This document shows, one piece after another, positions 50,101-61,949 of a DNA stretch of 64,000 nucleotides. The DNA is taken from assembly GCF_030253575.1 (NCBI RefSeq), contig NC_080561.1:7966001-8030000 (forward strand), given 5' to 3'. This stretch comes from Rhododendron vialii. Lineage: Eukaryota > Streptophyta > Magnoliopsida > Ericales > Ericaceae. Position numbers and translations under genes: made by a program. Position 1 is the first letter of the stretch. The number at the start of each line of letters is the position of its first letter. Below the pieces are notes generated by a model. It saw only the letters and a list, made by a program, of their open reading frames with translations. It ran no database searches and was not told where the DNA came from.

Positions 50101-51658
50101 TTAACCTGTAAACACTAAAAACACACATTTCGCGCAATATCAATATAATCAAGCGAGTATAAGCGTGTACCCATTTATTTACACTATTGTGGGCTTATCA
50201 ATTGTTTCAACTCGCCTCATACTCGTTACGTGTTTTAGATATGAGTGAAATCTCATGCAACTCAACTCCAGAGTCTCGGTGTGTGATGCCTTCTACAAGC
50301 TCCTGCAGAAAAAAGGGGGAGATTGGTGTTCTCAATTGAAACACAATGGGATATGGAATTGAGATTTGAGACTTCGTGGTGGAAATGAAAAGGCTTTGCT
50401 GTACCATATGTCTGGTGCAGGAGACACATAGGGCCCCTCACAACTAGTTTAGATAACGTTTTTTTTTTTTTTTTTTCAGGAATCGATAGCAAAACACGTA
50501 ATACAAAATGCTATTTGTGTGTGAAGGCATGATAGTTATGGTTTATGCCTTGACAAATCATTGTCAAATATTTTCCACTGCAAGTAGCTTAATTGTGGAA
50601 GGTATTGTTGCTGCTTTATTCACATGTATTTTTTTAATCACCCCTGACAAGTGTTAGGAAATTCTTTGCAAAGTGTTCACAATTGCTTTCCTCACAAGGT
50701 TCTCCATGGTGGTTTGCTTGCCATTGAAACCTGTGAAGTTGTATCATTTAGACTTTAGTTGTTGGCGTTGCAGGTACATATGTGTAATAAGCTTGCCAGT
50801 CGGCATGTGCGGGTTGGGCTTGCTGAGCCTAGTGTTGTTCCCCGCTGTGATATATGTGAAAATGCACCAGGTATGTCGTCTACTTTCGCTTCAACTTTTT
50901 ATGTATTGTATTCTTTATTAAGGTCAGCAATTTTTCCTCTTCCTTGTATGTAGCTTTCTTTTACTGTGAGATAGATGGTAGTTCCCTTTGCCTGCAATGT
51001 GATATGATTGTACATGTTGGAGGTAAAAGAACCCACGGAAGATACCTGGTACTCAGGCAACGTGTTGAGGTTTGTGATTGCATAATTGTTCACGTTTTTC
51101 TTGTGGTGTTGCGTATAACTGTGATAATGCCTCCTGTAATTTGGATTATCCTTGGACGTGCCGTGTAGTTCCCAGGGGATAAACCCAGCCGCATTGATGA
51201 GCTAGGTTTGCAACCCGCCGAACTGGGTGAGATGAGGAGAAATCAGCCCCATAAGCCTAGGATGACTGAGAACCATCAAAATCACGTAGCGTCTAGCGTT
51301 CTGATGTTAGTGGCTAATACGGATGGTGGCAGCAAAATGGACACTAAAATGATTGATCTAAATTCTAATCCCCAGCGTATGCACGGGCAGTCTTCAAATA
51401 ATCAGGTAGACATTACTCCAATATCCACTTTTTTCCATTTTTCTTTGGTATAGGATTCCGTTTGGGTGCTCACCGTTTGATTGGGCTTTTTGCTTGAAAA
51501 ATGAGCACTAGAGTTTTGATTGAATGGCCTAGTGATTTGATTAGTATAATACTGCTTCTATATTTAAGGAACAAGGGATGGATGGTCTAAACGGGGACAA
51601 TCATGAATCTGCAAGTGTGGTTCCTGTTGGACCATTTAAAAGAGAGTTTGAAAAGTGA
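47161..51658 (+). CDS. Double B-box zinc finger protein, BBX18/BBX19-like
   Basis: Five exons with GT/AG borders and consistent phase: 47161-47253, 50774-50870, 50954-51069, 51169-51405 and 51569-51658; 210 residues. B-box 1 uses C5, C8, C17, D20, C25, C28, H33 and H42; B-box 2 begins C56, C59, C68, D71, C76, C79 and H84, ending in [13 protein letters not shown] low-complexity tail follows with IDLNSNPQR and the final [12 protein letters not shown], matching the BBX18/19 (DBB1) C-terminus. There is no CCT domain, so it is a structural group IV member. Such proteins are nuclear co-regulators in light signalling, the clock, thermomorphogenesis and flowering, acting through protein contacts of the B-boxes. 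Intron 1 is 3.5 kb, between the first B-box Cys cluster and its His residues, and is full of repeats. A 3'-UTR intron (donor 51664, acceptor about 52295) is possible. Confidence 0.95.
47470..47650. repeat. CCTAGGCG-rich palindromic repeat, copy 1
   Basis: Repeated CGCCTAGG/CCTAGGCGC words with GACTAGT, ending TAGCAGTTTTTAGAACATTT. A relative at 57395-57570 has CGATTAATCGCCGATTA, GACTAGTACCTAGCACTTTTAGAACGTT. This copy is in intron 1 of the B-box gene. Confidence 0.55.
47960..48200. mobile_element. Stowaway-like MITE in B-box intron 1
   Basis: It starts CTCCCTCTGTC, ends GGGACGGAGAGAG and has TA on both sides. The interior ATATGGATCTTGTTTGATAG also occurs near 32755 in the other member. Confidence 0.8.
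48208..48325. repeat. SINE-like dispersed repeat, copy 3 (diverged)
   Basis: AGATCAGCTTACGCGCACCT, TTGATAACATTAGCACATGA and GAGGTTTCGAA correspond in order to the copies at 36375 and 43070. It lies in B-box intron 1. Confidence 0.35.
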
Positions 51659-54451
51659 TTCAGGTATATTCTATTTCTAAGACAGTACTACTGTTGTTTA
51701 CCTTCTGATTTCTCCTTTTCTTGCCTTGTTGATTATTTATATGGTCTTGCATACGTGTTATTAAGTATTAACTTTACCTTGTGTGGCCTCATGTTGGTTC
51801 GGCTTAGCAGTTGGAAATTGTTCATCGCTGCTCTGTCCAAAGAATGCTAGTGCCTAGTAGACTATTTCTATTTTGATTTTTGGCAACATGTCAGGCTGTA
51901 TACTTGCACCGCAATAGAAAGGGCAAGGTGGAAAATGCATGGGATGTGGTTCTAAGGTTATATCTGAGGTGCAAAAGGATTGATATGTTACAATGTCAAG
52001 AAGCCTCGTAAATTTCCCATTTTTTTCTGAGTCACTTTGTTAACTAGAGATGAAATGGTATCAAAGGAACCTATAAGGCATGAGACAATACATAATTGTT
52101 ACGATATCATTGTTGGAGTTTTGTTGACATTTGCTTCAAACGTTGGTGTTAATTTGTTAATTTTTGTACTTGTGTTGCTGTTTTTTGTTTCTCAACCCAT
52201 CATTTCGCGGATTAGCTCATGTATTAGTTTTGCACTCGTAGACCTCGCGCATTTCATTCCAACATTGAGTCTTTTTATCCCACTATGTGATGCAGATGTT
52301 CTCGCCCCCTAGAGAAGTTTCACGTCGTCATGATATTTAAGCTGTCCTTTCTGTGCATAACGAAAGTCGGTCAGAAGAAAATAATTTGTTATCCCTGGCC
52401 AACAGATGGAATGTTTCGTGCCTTCGGAATCAGGATTTCTGGAAGTAAAGCTAGTACAGTTTCTTACACTGTTCGATTCATGCTATTTCCTTGAAATCTT
52501 GTAATTGAACTCCTCACCTTTGTGAAGTTGAACCTGAAGGCATCCTGTAAAGAGTTGGTTATGGGCACCTGTAGTTTTATTTTAGGGAAAACTGAATGCT
52601 CCGAGAGTTTAATTTGTATTTTAGTGATCGAATTCACGTCTACTTACAAGTTCCTCCTGTGGTTTCCGAGTCTTACATGCATTAATTCCGCTGCCTACCT
52701 GTAGTACGCTCTTTGTGATCGCGGCTCATGATTCAATTGCCCTGTGTTACAAAGGTATTCATGTCTTGATATGTTGTTTGCTCAATAATATCGGGAAAAG
52801 TATCGTTTTTTTGCTTCGTATTCTGTTTTAGGAGATGGGGCGGGTGACTGTTTAAAGTTTCGAACTAATTTCGAAGCATAGCGTTAATGAGCTTGAAGTT
52901 CTTTGAGTTTAGACAGTGAACACAATAACAGGAAGAACAATGAGGCTATTTGTCTCGAAACTTTTATGGGTAATCTTTTACCAAAATGACGCGACAATGA
53001 CATTCTTAGAAACAAAAGACGTTTGGAAGGTCAATTACTATTTCAGGGTGATAGGCTTACAAATCAATCACATCATCGTGTATGCGCTTGGGATATGCAA
53101 ATTTCTGCTTATCTAGCAATTTACCCAGGTTAGAATGCTTTGGAAAACACAGTAATCGAAAGTACCCGAGGCACAGCATGCTCCTGTGTCCATTACTAGG
53201 AAACGGGGACTCTGTTGTGCCAGCCTTAACAACTTGATTAACAGCTCTAAAAAAATCAAGTCGATCGGACATATGTAACTTAGAAAGTGAACCACGTTTT
53301 ATGCAGTAAATGAATAACAAATACTAATAGAACACATATTTTGGTTTGTTTACTAAGCTACTGATGTCCAATCGACTTGGTCATTGTCGGGGCCGTTAAA
53401 CGCGTCGACCTCTACAAAGTGAATGGTTCGGAACATGTTTTTGAGCTCGGAACAAGGGCTGTATCGCCAGCAAAGCAGGCCCTGTGTCTCCTTATTACTA
53501 AACGCCTAAATGTACATGTAATGACCAAATCAAAGTCTCCATTTTCACATTCATCACAAAAAATGTCAGAAGTCTTCCAAGGGTATGTTTTGTAAGTCAT
53601 ATGCAATATGACAAAAAATGAGTAGCTATAAGAGGCGGCCCAAGTATTAGGCCATTAAGACTATCGCCTAGGACTTCTAATTTGGATATGCCTCACTTTT
53701 ATACATGCGTGTGTTTGTATAGTACTATATTTGACTTTTCAAAAATCATTTCAATTGATTAAAAAAAAGAAGAAGCTTCATTTAGGTAAAAGACCTTCTA
53801 AAAAAAGAGCTTTTTGTCAAGACCTGTCGGTTTATAAGATTAACCTCTCTTATAATTCACATTTTATATATAAAATACTACTATAATTCAATCTATACAC
53901 TAGAGACTAAGAATTTCACGAGTAATAACCTTCCCAATTTCAAATAAAAAAACAAAATATATCAGTTTAAAATGTTTTAACATCAATAGAACTCTTAAAA
54001 GGCTCACACTCATATTTTTTTTTAAGCCTTCAACGAGTTTGGGCCACCCCTGATAGCTATAGATTATCAGAGGGTGGAAACAGACAAATGCTTTGTTGGA
54101 TTGGCATTTTGAAAAAAAAAATTCTAACTCAAAAAACACTCATTACTCTTACTTCCAATCATTACTTTCGTTTCTCTCTCCGCTCATCACCTTTATTTCC
54201 AATCATTATTCTCATTTCTCTTTCTATATCTCTCCACTCATCAAAAATACTCAAAAATTCATCCAAAGACAGCAAAAAAAATACTCAAAAATTCATCCAA
54301 AGACAGAAAAAAAGTTACTAATACCTAAAAGATAACGAGAGAGGCAACCAAAATGGAATAGTGAGAGAAATTATTCAGAACCTCATGAGATGAGAAAGGA
54401 GAGAGACAGCACATACGTTTTCCAAATTAAAAATCTAGAGGGGGCAAAAAT
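51659..54451. other. B-box 3' UTR and spacer
   Basis: The first several hundred bases probably hold the B-box 3' UTR, possibly spliced. Beyond about 52750 I see no gene; the frames present are short and unlike known proteins. Confidence 0.4.
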
Positions 54452-54524
54452 TTCCGTTGCCGGGACTTGAACCCGGGTCTCTCGGGTGAGAGCCGAGTAT
54501 CCTAACCAACTAGACTACAACGGA
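54452..54524 (-). tRNA. tRNA-Glu (anticodon CTC)
   Basis: The 73-base minus-strand sequence folds as a standard cloverleaf. The acceptor stem TCCGTTG pairs with CAACGGA, followed by discriminator A. The D arm is TAGTCTAGTTGGTTAGGATA, the anticodon stem CTCGG/CCGAG with loop CTCTCAC (anticodon CTC, reading GAG codons), and the T arm has GGTTCAAGTCC, which is also the Pol III B box. There is no intron, and CCA is not encoded, as expected for a nuclear gene. It stands alone between the B-box and zinc-knuckle genes. Confidence 0.97.
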
Positions 54525-55982
54525 GTATATGTTATCATACTCGAATTGATTAAAATATAACACATAAATATTCACACCCTAAGTCTTTTTTCCTATTTTA
54601 TTTTATTTTGATTTTGATTATATCAAAAATATTATAACCACACCCATTTACACACTCACATTCACAACAATAAGTCTGCCCACACAAATCTGTCGTAAAC
54701 AGATACACAAATAATTCGAGCGATTCATTAAATTTAAAACATTTTTTCAAGAGCCCAAGTCAAAAAAGTTGCTCAATCCGATACTTATAGATGCTCAATC
54801 CAATTATCTAACTTTTCATTTAGGTTTAGGATCGATTGTTTGTGTGGGACCTTTAATAGACCCCATATAACGATATGTGCACGATCTGTGCATGATAGAT
54901 CTGTGTCAATAGCACAATTACACTCACAAGTGTGTGGACTCTACATATACTGCACACATTTAGTGTGGAGCCCACACCCTTATAAATATGAGTGTGTTGT
55001 AGGGTCCGTGTTGTAGAATCATAATATTTTTATATTCTTCTCAGGGTGCATAAAATGATTGTGGATCCACCGTAGGTTTATGTTTTAATGCTTCTTCACA
55101 GGTTTGGTTGGTACAGTATTTTTTACCCATTTTGTAACACTACAAATAAATAAATAAACACATTCGACCTTAACAATTGTCCAATGTCTACGAGCCTAAT
55201 TTTTGAATCTGGCATTCAACTCCCACTCCCGTCACGTATCGTTTAATTTTTAGAAAACGGCTTATCCGCATTCCAAAGCAAAGGTAGGTTTGAATGTAGC
55301 GTTCAAAAGCGTTTTGAATGAATCAGATTTAATAAAAAGTATCCTACAAATAAGATAAGTATTCGTAAATTTAGATCATTGATTATTGAAATTAATGGCA
55401 GTGATTAAAATGCACTGGCTACTCTCCTTGTCCCTGCAGAGAAGCTGGTCAGACATTTCATCATCTATAGAAAAGCTTTTTGTGATTCAATCTTGGTCAT
55501 CCATCTCAAAAATTAATGGTTTAAATTTGTCAGAATACAGAAAAGATTACAAAACGAAAGGGGTATAAACGAGCTGAGCAGAACGGAGCTTTGCAATATT
55601 TGAGCTCGGCTTGTTTACTAAACGATCTTGAAACTCGACTCGTTTTGTAAATGAGCCGAACCTGATTAATTTACTTAACAAGCCTCTTTAATCGAGCCGA
55701 GTATATAAAAACAAGCCAAACTTTTGCGAACCAAGCGTTTTAGTGTTGAGGTCAAAATTCGAGTTCAAACTCAGCTCGGTTGATTACTAAAAGAATCGAG
55801 TTGAATCTTAACGAACAAAGTCAATTTTCACCCAAAAAAAAAAACACGAACAGAGCCATATGATCGGTTCATTTGCAACCCTGCTTGAAAAACCGAAACA
55901 GTAGTTACTTCGTCCAGGTATAACCGGGGCCGGGCTCTTTTATCTTTACCCTAGATTTAGACACAACAGCTGCCTTATCCAC
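54525..55982. other. Spacer upstream of the zinc-knuckle gene
   Basis: AT-rich, with one dispersed repeat copy (55565-55885) and otherwise nothing recognised. Repeated GTGTGGA/CACAAGTGTGTGG words near 54900-55000 suggest a decayed small inverted repeat. Confidence 0.4.
55565..55885. repeat. Dispersed GAGCTCG-family repeat, copy 6
   Basis: Contains GAGCTGAGC, ACTCGACTCGTTTTGTAAATG, GAGCCGAACC, CAAACTCAGCTCGGTTGA and an end CGGTTCATTTGCAACCCTGC. Confidence 0.6.
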
Positions 55983-56062
55983 ACTCTCTCTCTCTCTCTC
56001 TCTCTCTCGTTACTCTGCATCTACACAAGATCAAGGACTTCCATTACCAGGCGCCATACCAG
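55983..56062 (+). promoter_or_regulatory. CT-rich leader exon of the zinc-knuckle gene
   Basis: A CT tract (55983-56008) is followed by GCATCTACACAAGATCAAGG and a donor AG/GTTTCT after 56062. An acceptor TTTTTTGCAG ends at 58507, 35 bases before the ATG. I infer a 5' UTR exon and a leader intron 56063-58507, common in plant housekeeping genes and often enhancing expression. The transcription start is not fixed. Confidence 0.5.
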
Positions 56063-56439
56063 GTTTCTCCTTCTCTCTCTCTCTCTACGTTCTTGTATTT
56101 TGGTATGTGCATTCATTGGCTTGACTGAATCGGAGGATTATTGACCTTGATCCGTTTTCGTGTGGTGCCCTAACGATCGTTCCGTGTTAATAATCGAATG
56201 CGTTTACACATACATATACCGTGCACGTGGTTTAATTCACTGGTTGCGATCGATTTTGTGTACAATTTTACCCGGAAGTTTTAAACTAGGGTTTCCCATC
56301 GCGAGCGAGTTAACCCTCCCCGACTTAACCCATCCGAGACCAATTTCGTATAAATAGGCCGAAAAAGAAAGAATTTGTATGTACTGAAGTTGTTGTTGTT
56401 GAACCGATAGACATGCCTTTATGAATTAAGCTATTTAAT

Positions 56440-57260
56440 GCCTCGGAATCACTGAATAATAACCTTTTTTAATGCTAATAATAAGTGGTAAAGAGATATT
56501 TGCGATATAGTCAGCAGAACAATCACTCGTTCGGTTGCGATCTTTCCAAAATTGCAATTGCGACAGATAAGTTATGGCCGATTTGACAAGCAAGTAGACT
56601 AATAGATATATCAGATCTTTTTTATTTATCCAACAAAAAGCAAATTTGCGTGGAGTCCTTTTAATGAACGAAAGCCGAAGCATTGAAAAGCCTACTGAGC
56701 TCGAGGCATGTAATGATACAAAGTGTCGGGAGCATTGACTCAGCTAGAACGTGTTTGAGTTTCCTGAAAAGCAAAGGTATATCGGATGTGTCTTATTATC
56801 CAATGAAAAGCAAAGGTATGTGGAGTCCTTTCAATGAACAAAGCCACAGCATTATATATACAAACTTTATTTGAAAGAAAAACCTACAGAGCTACAAGGT
56901 ATGTAGACGCCTTTTAAAATTGAGTCATTTATTGTTTTGGAATCACTGGATAATAAACTATTTTAATGCTAATAAGTGATAAAGAGGTAATTACAATATA
57001 GTGAGTGGAACAATCACTCATTTGTTGCGATCTTTCCAAAATTGAAATTGCAACAGCTAACGTTACGGCCAATTTTACAAGCAAGTAGACTAATAGATAT
57101 ATCAGATCCGTCGTATTTATCCAACGAAAAGCAAACGTATGTGGAGTCCTTTTAATGAACAGAGCCGAAGCATTAAATAGACAAACATGATTTGAAAGTA
57201 AAGCCCACCGGGCGCAAGGCTTGTAATGATACAGAGTGTCGGGATCATTGACTCAGCTCA
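56440..57260. repeat. Direct duplication inside the leader intron
   Basis: 56440-56715 and about 56938-57240 match over most of their length, sharing AGACTAATAGATATATCAGAT, GCGATCTTTCCAAAATTG and TGGAGTCCTTTTAATGAAC. A third short piece with TGGAGTCCTTTCAATGAAC lies at 56820-56860. Confidence 0.85.
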
Positions 57261-57394
57261 ACCAATGTGTTTGAGCTTCTTGACAGAGTGTCAGGGACAT
57301 TTATGTTTTTCCCTTTGTAGAGGGTAGATTCATGAATCGGGATATGCCAATATGTGGAAGATAGGTGCTTTGTTTGTCATGTTGAGTAATCAGG

Positions 57395-57570
57395 CACAAT
57401 GTTCTAAATAAAACAAGGAATTAATCGGCGATTAATCGCTGGTAGGGCCTATCCGATTAGGTCCAACTAACGATTAATCGCCGATTACTAATTAATATGC
57501 ATCGATTAATCACTTGAAGGTGGCCAACCGCCCGACTAGTACCTAGCACTTTTAGAACGTTGATCAGCCA
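57395..57570. repeat. CCTAGGCG-family palindromic repeat, copy 2
   Basis: Inverted CGATTAATCGCCGATTA and TTAATCGGCGATTAATCG words, then GACTAGTACCTAGCACTTTT; relative of 47470-47650. It lies in the leader intron. Confidence 0.5.
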
Positions 57571-58542
57571 TCAAGGAGGACAATGACAATCTGCTCTCTT
57601 CAGTAAAATGAAAAGATTTTTGGTTCTTGTTACCCATCTTGAGAGGTGTCTACACTCTACAGGATGTCCAAGGTTCTACAATTGCATCACGATTGATGTC
57701 GTACTCAGCTCTGAGTATGTACTATGTAGTATACTGTGGTTGAGTGTGTACAGCGGTTGTTGATGAACATATCGATGAGTGCACGTGACCCTAGTTCGGG
57801 TCCAAGTTGGTGTGATTGTGTTGAGTGGAGATTGCTGGTGAAACTTTTATTTTGAGGTGCCATTTCTATCCATAAACTCTGTAATATTTCTCTTGCCAGA
57901 GTTTGTGGAAAGTATTTAGTTGAGAAATTTGAATCCTCCATTTTGATACTAAGACTGGGCTTGTTGTGTGGACCAGGTCATGTTTTTCCCATTATTTTGG
58001 TTTTTGTCTATATCATCATATTTGAATCTAGTTCTCTCTTTAGCTTTTCTCGAATTCTGTAATCCAAAGCTTCTTTCATTGCATGATTGTTTTTGTTTTC
58101 TATGGTTTTTTTGCATGGAGAAGGATGTACTGATATAGGTTGTGGCTCCATCTGGTGGATGATATCCTCGAAGTTGAAGTATGTTGTTCTATGTAGTCAT
58201 AAGTATTAGCTTGATAGTTGTTTTAGGGCTGTAACTGTGAGCAAGGGATGATAAGTTCTTACCAAGGATGTATTTGAGAAACTGGGGTCTTTTCAACTCA
58301 GGGATCTCTTGCTGCTAAGAGAGTGAAATAATTGACGTGAAGTGGTTTGGTATTTGAAAGTGTCTGTCCTTTAATGTTGGGATACTGGTGTTTGTATCTG
58401 AAGAGGACTGTAGGGTTTCTTGTGGACTCATGGATTTGGTTGGCTGTGGTTGTGTTGTGGACAGGGAGGCATCGGCTGTGGTGGTGGTGGGTGGTGTTTT
58501 TTTGCAGATTGGTGACACTTGTTTCTATTGGTCTGGTTTAAC

Positions 58543-60999
58543 ATGAGTTCAGACAGCATGAGTAGGAGCAGGAGCCGGAGCAGGAGCAGGAGCCCAGTGG
58601 ATCGCAAGATCCGTACTAGTCGGTATTCCCACCGTGATGCACCTTACAGAAGGGAACGCGGGGGTTTCAGGTGGTCTTGGTTTCCATCATTTATTAGTTG
58701 TTCTTTTTGTCCATTTGACTAAATTTTTGTATAGATATTCCAGTTGGGGAAGCGCTTCTCTATGATTTTGTCTGTGAGGATCTTTGAAGTTGAAGTCTCC
58801 TAGTTTTGCTTCTTTTGTTCATCGCTAAGTTAGGTGGACTTGAACTAGAGTCTCTTCGTTGGGGAATGCGAGCCTAATTTGCGTGGTGTTCGCTAGGGCC
58901 AATCTCTTAGTGTTGCTTTTAGATACGTAATTTGCTCCTTTCTATTTGGCTTTCGGTTTTGGGCTTAGATACGTAACTGGAGTGCCTTGTTTAGAAAGAA
59001 TGCTTGAAGGGGATAGTGTGGCTATGACAGTCCTTTAAATGCTATGTTGTTAGGCAATCTGGATATTGCACGGCTGTTAACATCTTTCATCCTTTATCGA
59101 AACAGTGTTCAACCGAATAGAAACCAACTGGGAATGCGTGTGTGGTATTGTCTTGGTTGGATATCCTAGTGTTTAGATATCTTAATGTTTTGCACTATCA
59201 ATCTGGATCTTGAATCCCTTAGTCATGGTATTGCACCTGAATCTTTTACCAAATTGATCGTCTCGCTCATACAGTGCTGGCAGTCGTGGTACTAAATTTG
59301 TCCCATTGGGAGGGGGTTTGGGCTGTTGTTAAGTAGATGGTGTTCTCATCCTATGATTGTCCCTTATCTTCACTTGTCACATGCTGTAAGGGAAAAAATG
59401 TTTCTTTTATTCTGCTTCCATCATACTGGAGTTGGGCCTTACGCGCTACTGCTTATTACCCTCTTCCAAGAGTGAGATTCACCCAGAGCCCACGGAGAAG
59501 GAAGGACAGACAGACCTAGACAGGAAGTTTTTAAAACCTATGTTCTGCAGTATCTGGAGAATCACATCCTAACTAGTTTGCAAATTTTTCGTTCTTGAGA
59601 TGTAAGGTTTTGTGATACCTATTGATTTCTCTGGAGTAACAATTGTTGTCTGATCCATTCCAGCCAGAACAATCTCTGCAAGAACTGCAAACGGCCAGGT
59701 CATTATGCCAGAGAATGCCCGAATGTGGCAATTTGTCACAATTGTGGTCTGCCAGGGTAAGATTCCTCCTATGTACTACTCTTTGGTAATCCAATGGTTA
59801 TCTGTCCAGTACTAGTTGCAAAGTTGTATTTTCTAGATATGCATTTCCTATTTTATCATTGCCTTGTAATGAATTTCCTAGTTTTTGTTGGTTTTGTGTG
59901 TGTAGCAGTTCTACTATGTGGCTTTTGAAAAATCTGGTTACTCCTTGCACTAAATTCACCCTTGGCTCTCGTTGTTTTTGTTGCCTTAAGGGCCTTAGTT
60001 CAATCACCCCTGGTTATGTTGGCAATTCCTACGTATCAAAAACGTGCTGTCGTACAGTGGCTTAAACTTTTTACTTTTTGATTAGTACTTAGAGTAACTG
60101 TACAGCTTGTGGCATGATTTGGAGTATGTAAATGGGCGCACTCGTGTATCTCATCATATTCCTTTCCTGGGTAGTCGACAGTCAACTTGTTAGTTTTCTT
60201 CACTAGGCACGCGTCATATGTTTGGCTACTTCTACGTTGATTTCGACTATAAGAGTGTAAGCCTAATGTATCCAGGAAGTTTGATATGCCTCTTAAATCA
60301 TTTGCTGTTGAGTTTGATTGCTGCCTTGAGCTGGCAATTGGTTAGAGCTTGGTGAATTGACTCATTGTTGTTGAAATTATCAATTTTATACTATGAAGTC
60401 CGTGTTAACCATGCATTGCAAACCACAGGCATATTGCATCCGAATGCTCCACAAAATCACTCTGTTGGAACTGCCGAGAGCCTGGTCACATGGCCGGCAG
60501 CTGTCCAAATGAGGGCATCTGCCACACCTGTGGTAAGGCGGGTCACCACGCAAGAGACTGTTCAACTCCCCCAATGCCACCTGGCGACCTGAGGCTGTGC
60601 AACAACTGCTTCAAGCAAGGCCACATTCTGGCGGAATGTACTAACGAAAAGGCGTGCAAGAACTGTAGGAAGACAGGTCACCTTGCACGCGATTGCTCCA
60701 ACGAACCTGTTTGCAACTTGTGTAATGTGGTTGGCCACCTGGCAAGAGCATGCCCAAAGGCCAATGAAATCGAGGAGAGAGGTGGCGGAGCACGTGGTGG
60801 TGGTGGTGGTGGTTATAGAGACATTATATGCCGGAGTTGCCATCAACCGGGTCATATGAGCCGGGATTGTCCTGGCCCTTTGATGATCTGTCACAATTGT
60901 GGGGGAAGAGGACACATTGCTTACGAGTGTCCCTCTGGTAGGTTCATGGATCGCTACCCCTCCGGGAGGTTTATGGATCGCTTTCCCAGGAGATATTGA
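58543..60999 (+). CDS. SR-rich CCHC zinc-knuckle protein (GIS2/CNBP-like)
   Basis: Three coding exons, phases matching: 58543-58670, 59664-59756 and 60429-60999; 263 residues. Residues 6-18 are Ser/Arg repeats, followed by SPVDRKIR and RRERGGF. Then come nine C-x2-C-x4-H-x4-C knuckles, from CKNCKRPGHYAREC (48-61) and CHNCGLPGHIASEC (67-80) to CRSCHQPGHMSRDC and CHNCGGRGHIAYEC, with a Gly-rich linker between knuckles 7 and 8. Such knuckles bind single-stranded RNA or DNA; yeast GIS2 and animal CNBP regulate translation, and the RS stretch suggests a link to splicing or nuclear RNA, which is inference. The C-terminus has PSGRFMDRYPSGRFMDRF, a tandem copy of a unit I remember as single in relatives. 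The ATG follows the leader intron closely and has A at -3. Confidence 0.93.
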
Positions 61000-61729
61000 T
61001 GGCTGAAACTATTATTATGAAGCTTTTTCAATTGAAGGTGACATTTGGTTATTTGGTGATTACAATAACTGCAGGCTTGTTTGGTTTGTCGTAAAATTGT
61101 CAAAATCGTAACTTGAATATCGCGACTAGAGTTTCCTAGATCTTGGATTAATGTTTAGAACTGTTATGCCAGATATATTTTTGTTGATTTCGAATTGAAG
61201 CATCTACTCCTTACTGTGAATGGTCGTGTTTGCATCTGAACAGCATGGTTCATATCTTGCAGTTGAATGAGAATGTGTCTGGCTTTGTGGTACCACATGG
61301 GAAGATGGAAGTTTGATCCCTAGCCGCACCGTTTGTGTCTTTTTTAAATGTTATTTTTGGGATTCTCAGTCCTTTAATTATTCCCTCATAAAATTTTGAA
61401 TTCTGGGTGTTAATATGAAAGGCTTTTGAGCATCTCAAACCTGAAGTTTTTTATTTTGCTCGCTATATTATTGATATGTCAGATGTCGCCACAATGGTGA
61501 TACCGAGATTTAACAAGATTTGGAAAAAGAAAATTAACACGAACTATATTTTCTAGTCCCGTAAGGATAGAGAGAATTCAAACCAGATTTCTCATGGGTT
61601 CTCTCTGTTTCGTTCAAAAAATGTATGTGCTTTGATGTTTCCTACTGGGTTGCAGTGCTTTTTACTTGGTTTGGTACAATCCTAGTAGGAAAAGGAGGGA
61701 AATGGATACTCAATGTAAAGTGAGAAAAG

Positions 61730-61764
<35 letters not shown>

Positions 61765-61949
61765 CACCATGTTGCGTAGATCCCACCCTCTTGGGGCTTC
61801 TGTTTATGACACCAAATTCTTTGTACTCATTGTATGTCTGTCCCATGTCCCGTGTCTAGAGATTCTCACTTGGTTCAATTGGCTATGTATATACATGGAA
61901 GCATTGGAAGGGAGAGAAATTAGTACACAAAGGCTTCGGTGACCCGGCC
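61000..61949. other. Zinc-knuckle 3' UTR and spacer
   Basis: Probable 3' UTR for the first few hundred bases; then a (CT)n microsatellite at 61731-61761. No other gene was seen. Confidence 0.4.
61731..61761. repeat. (CT)n microsatellite
   Basis: About 15 CT units. Confidence 0.9.
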
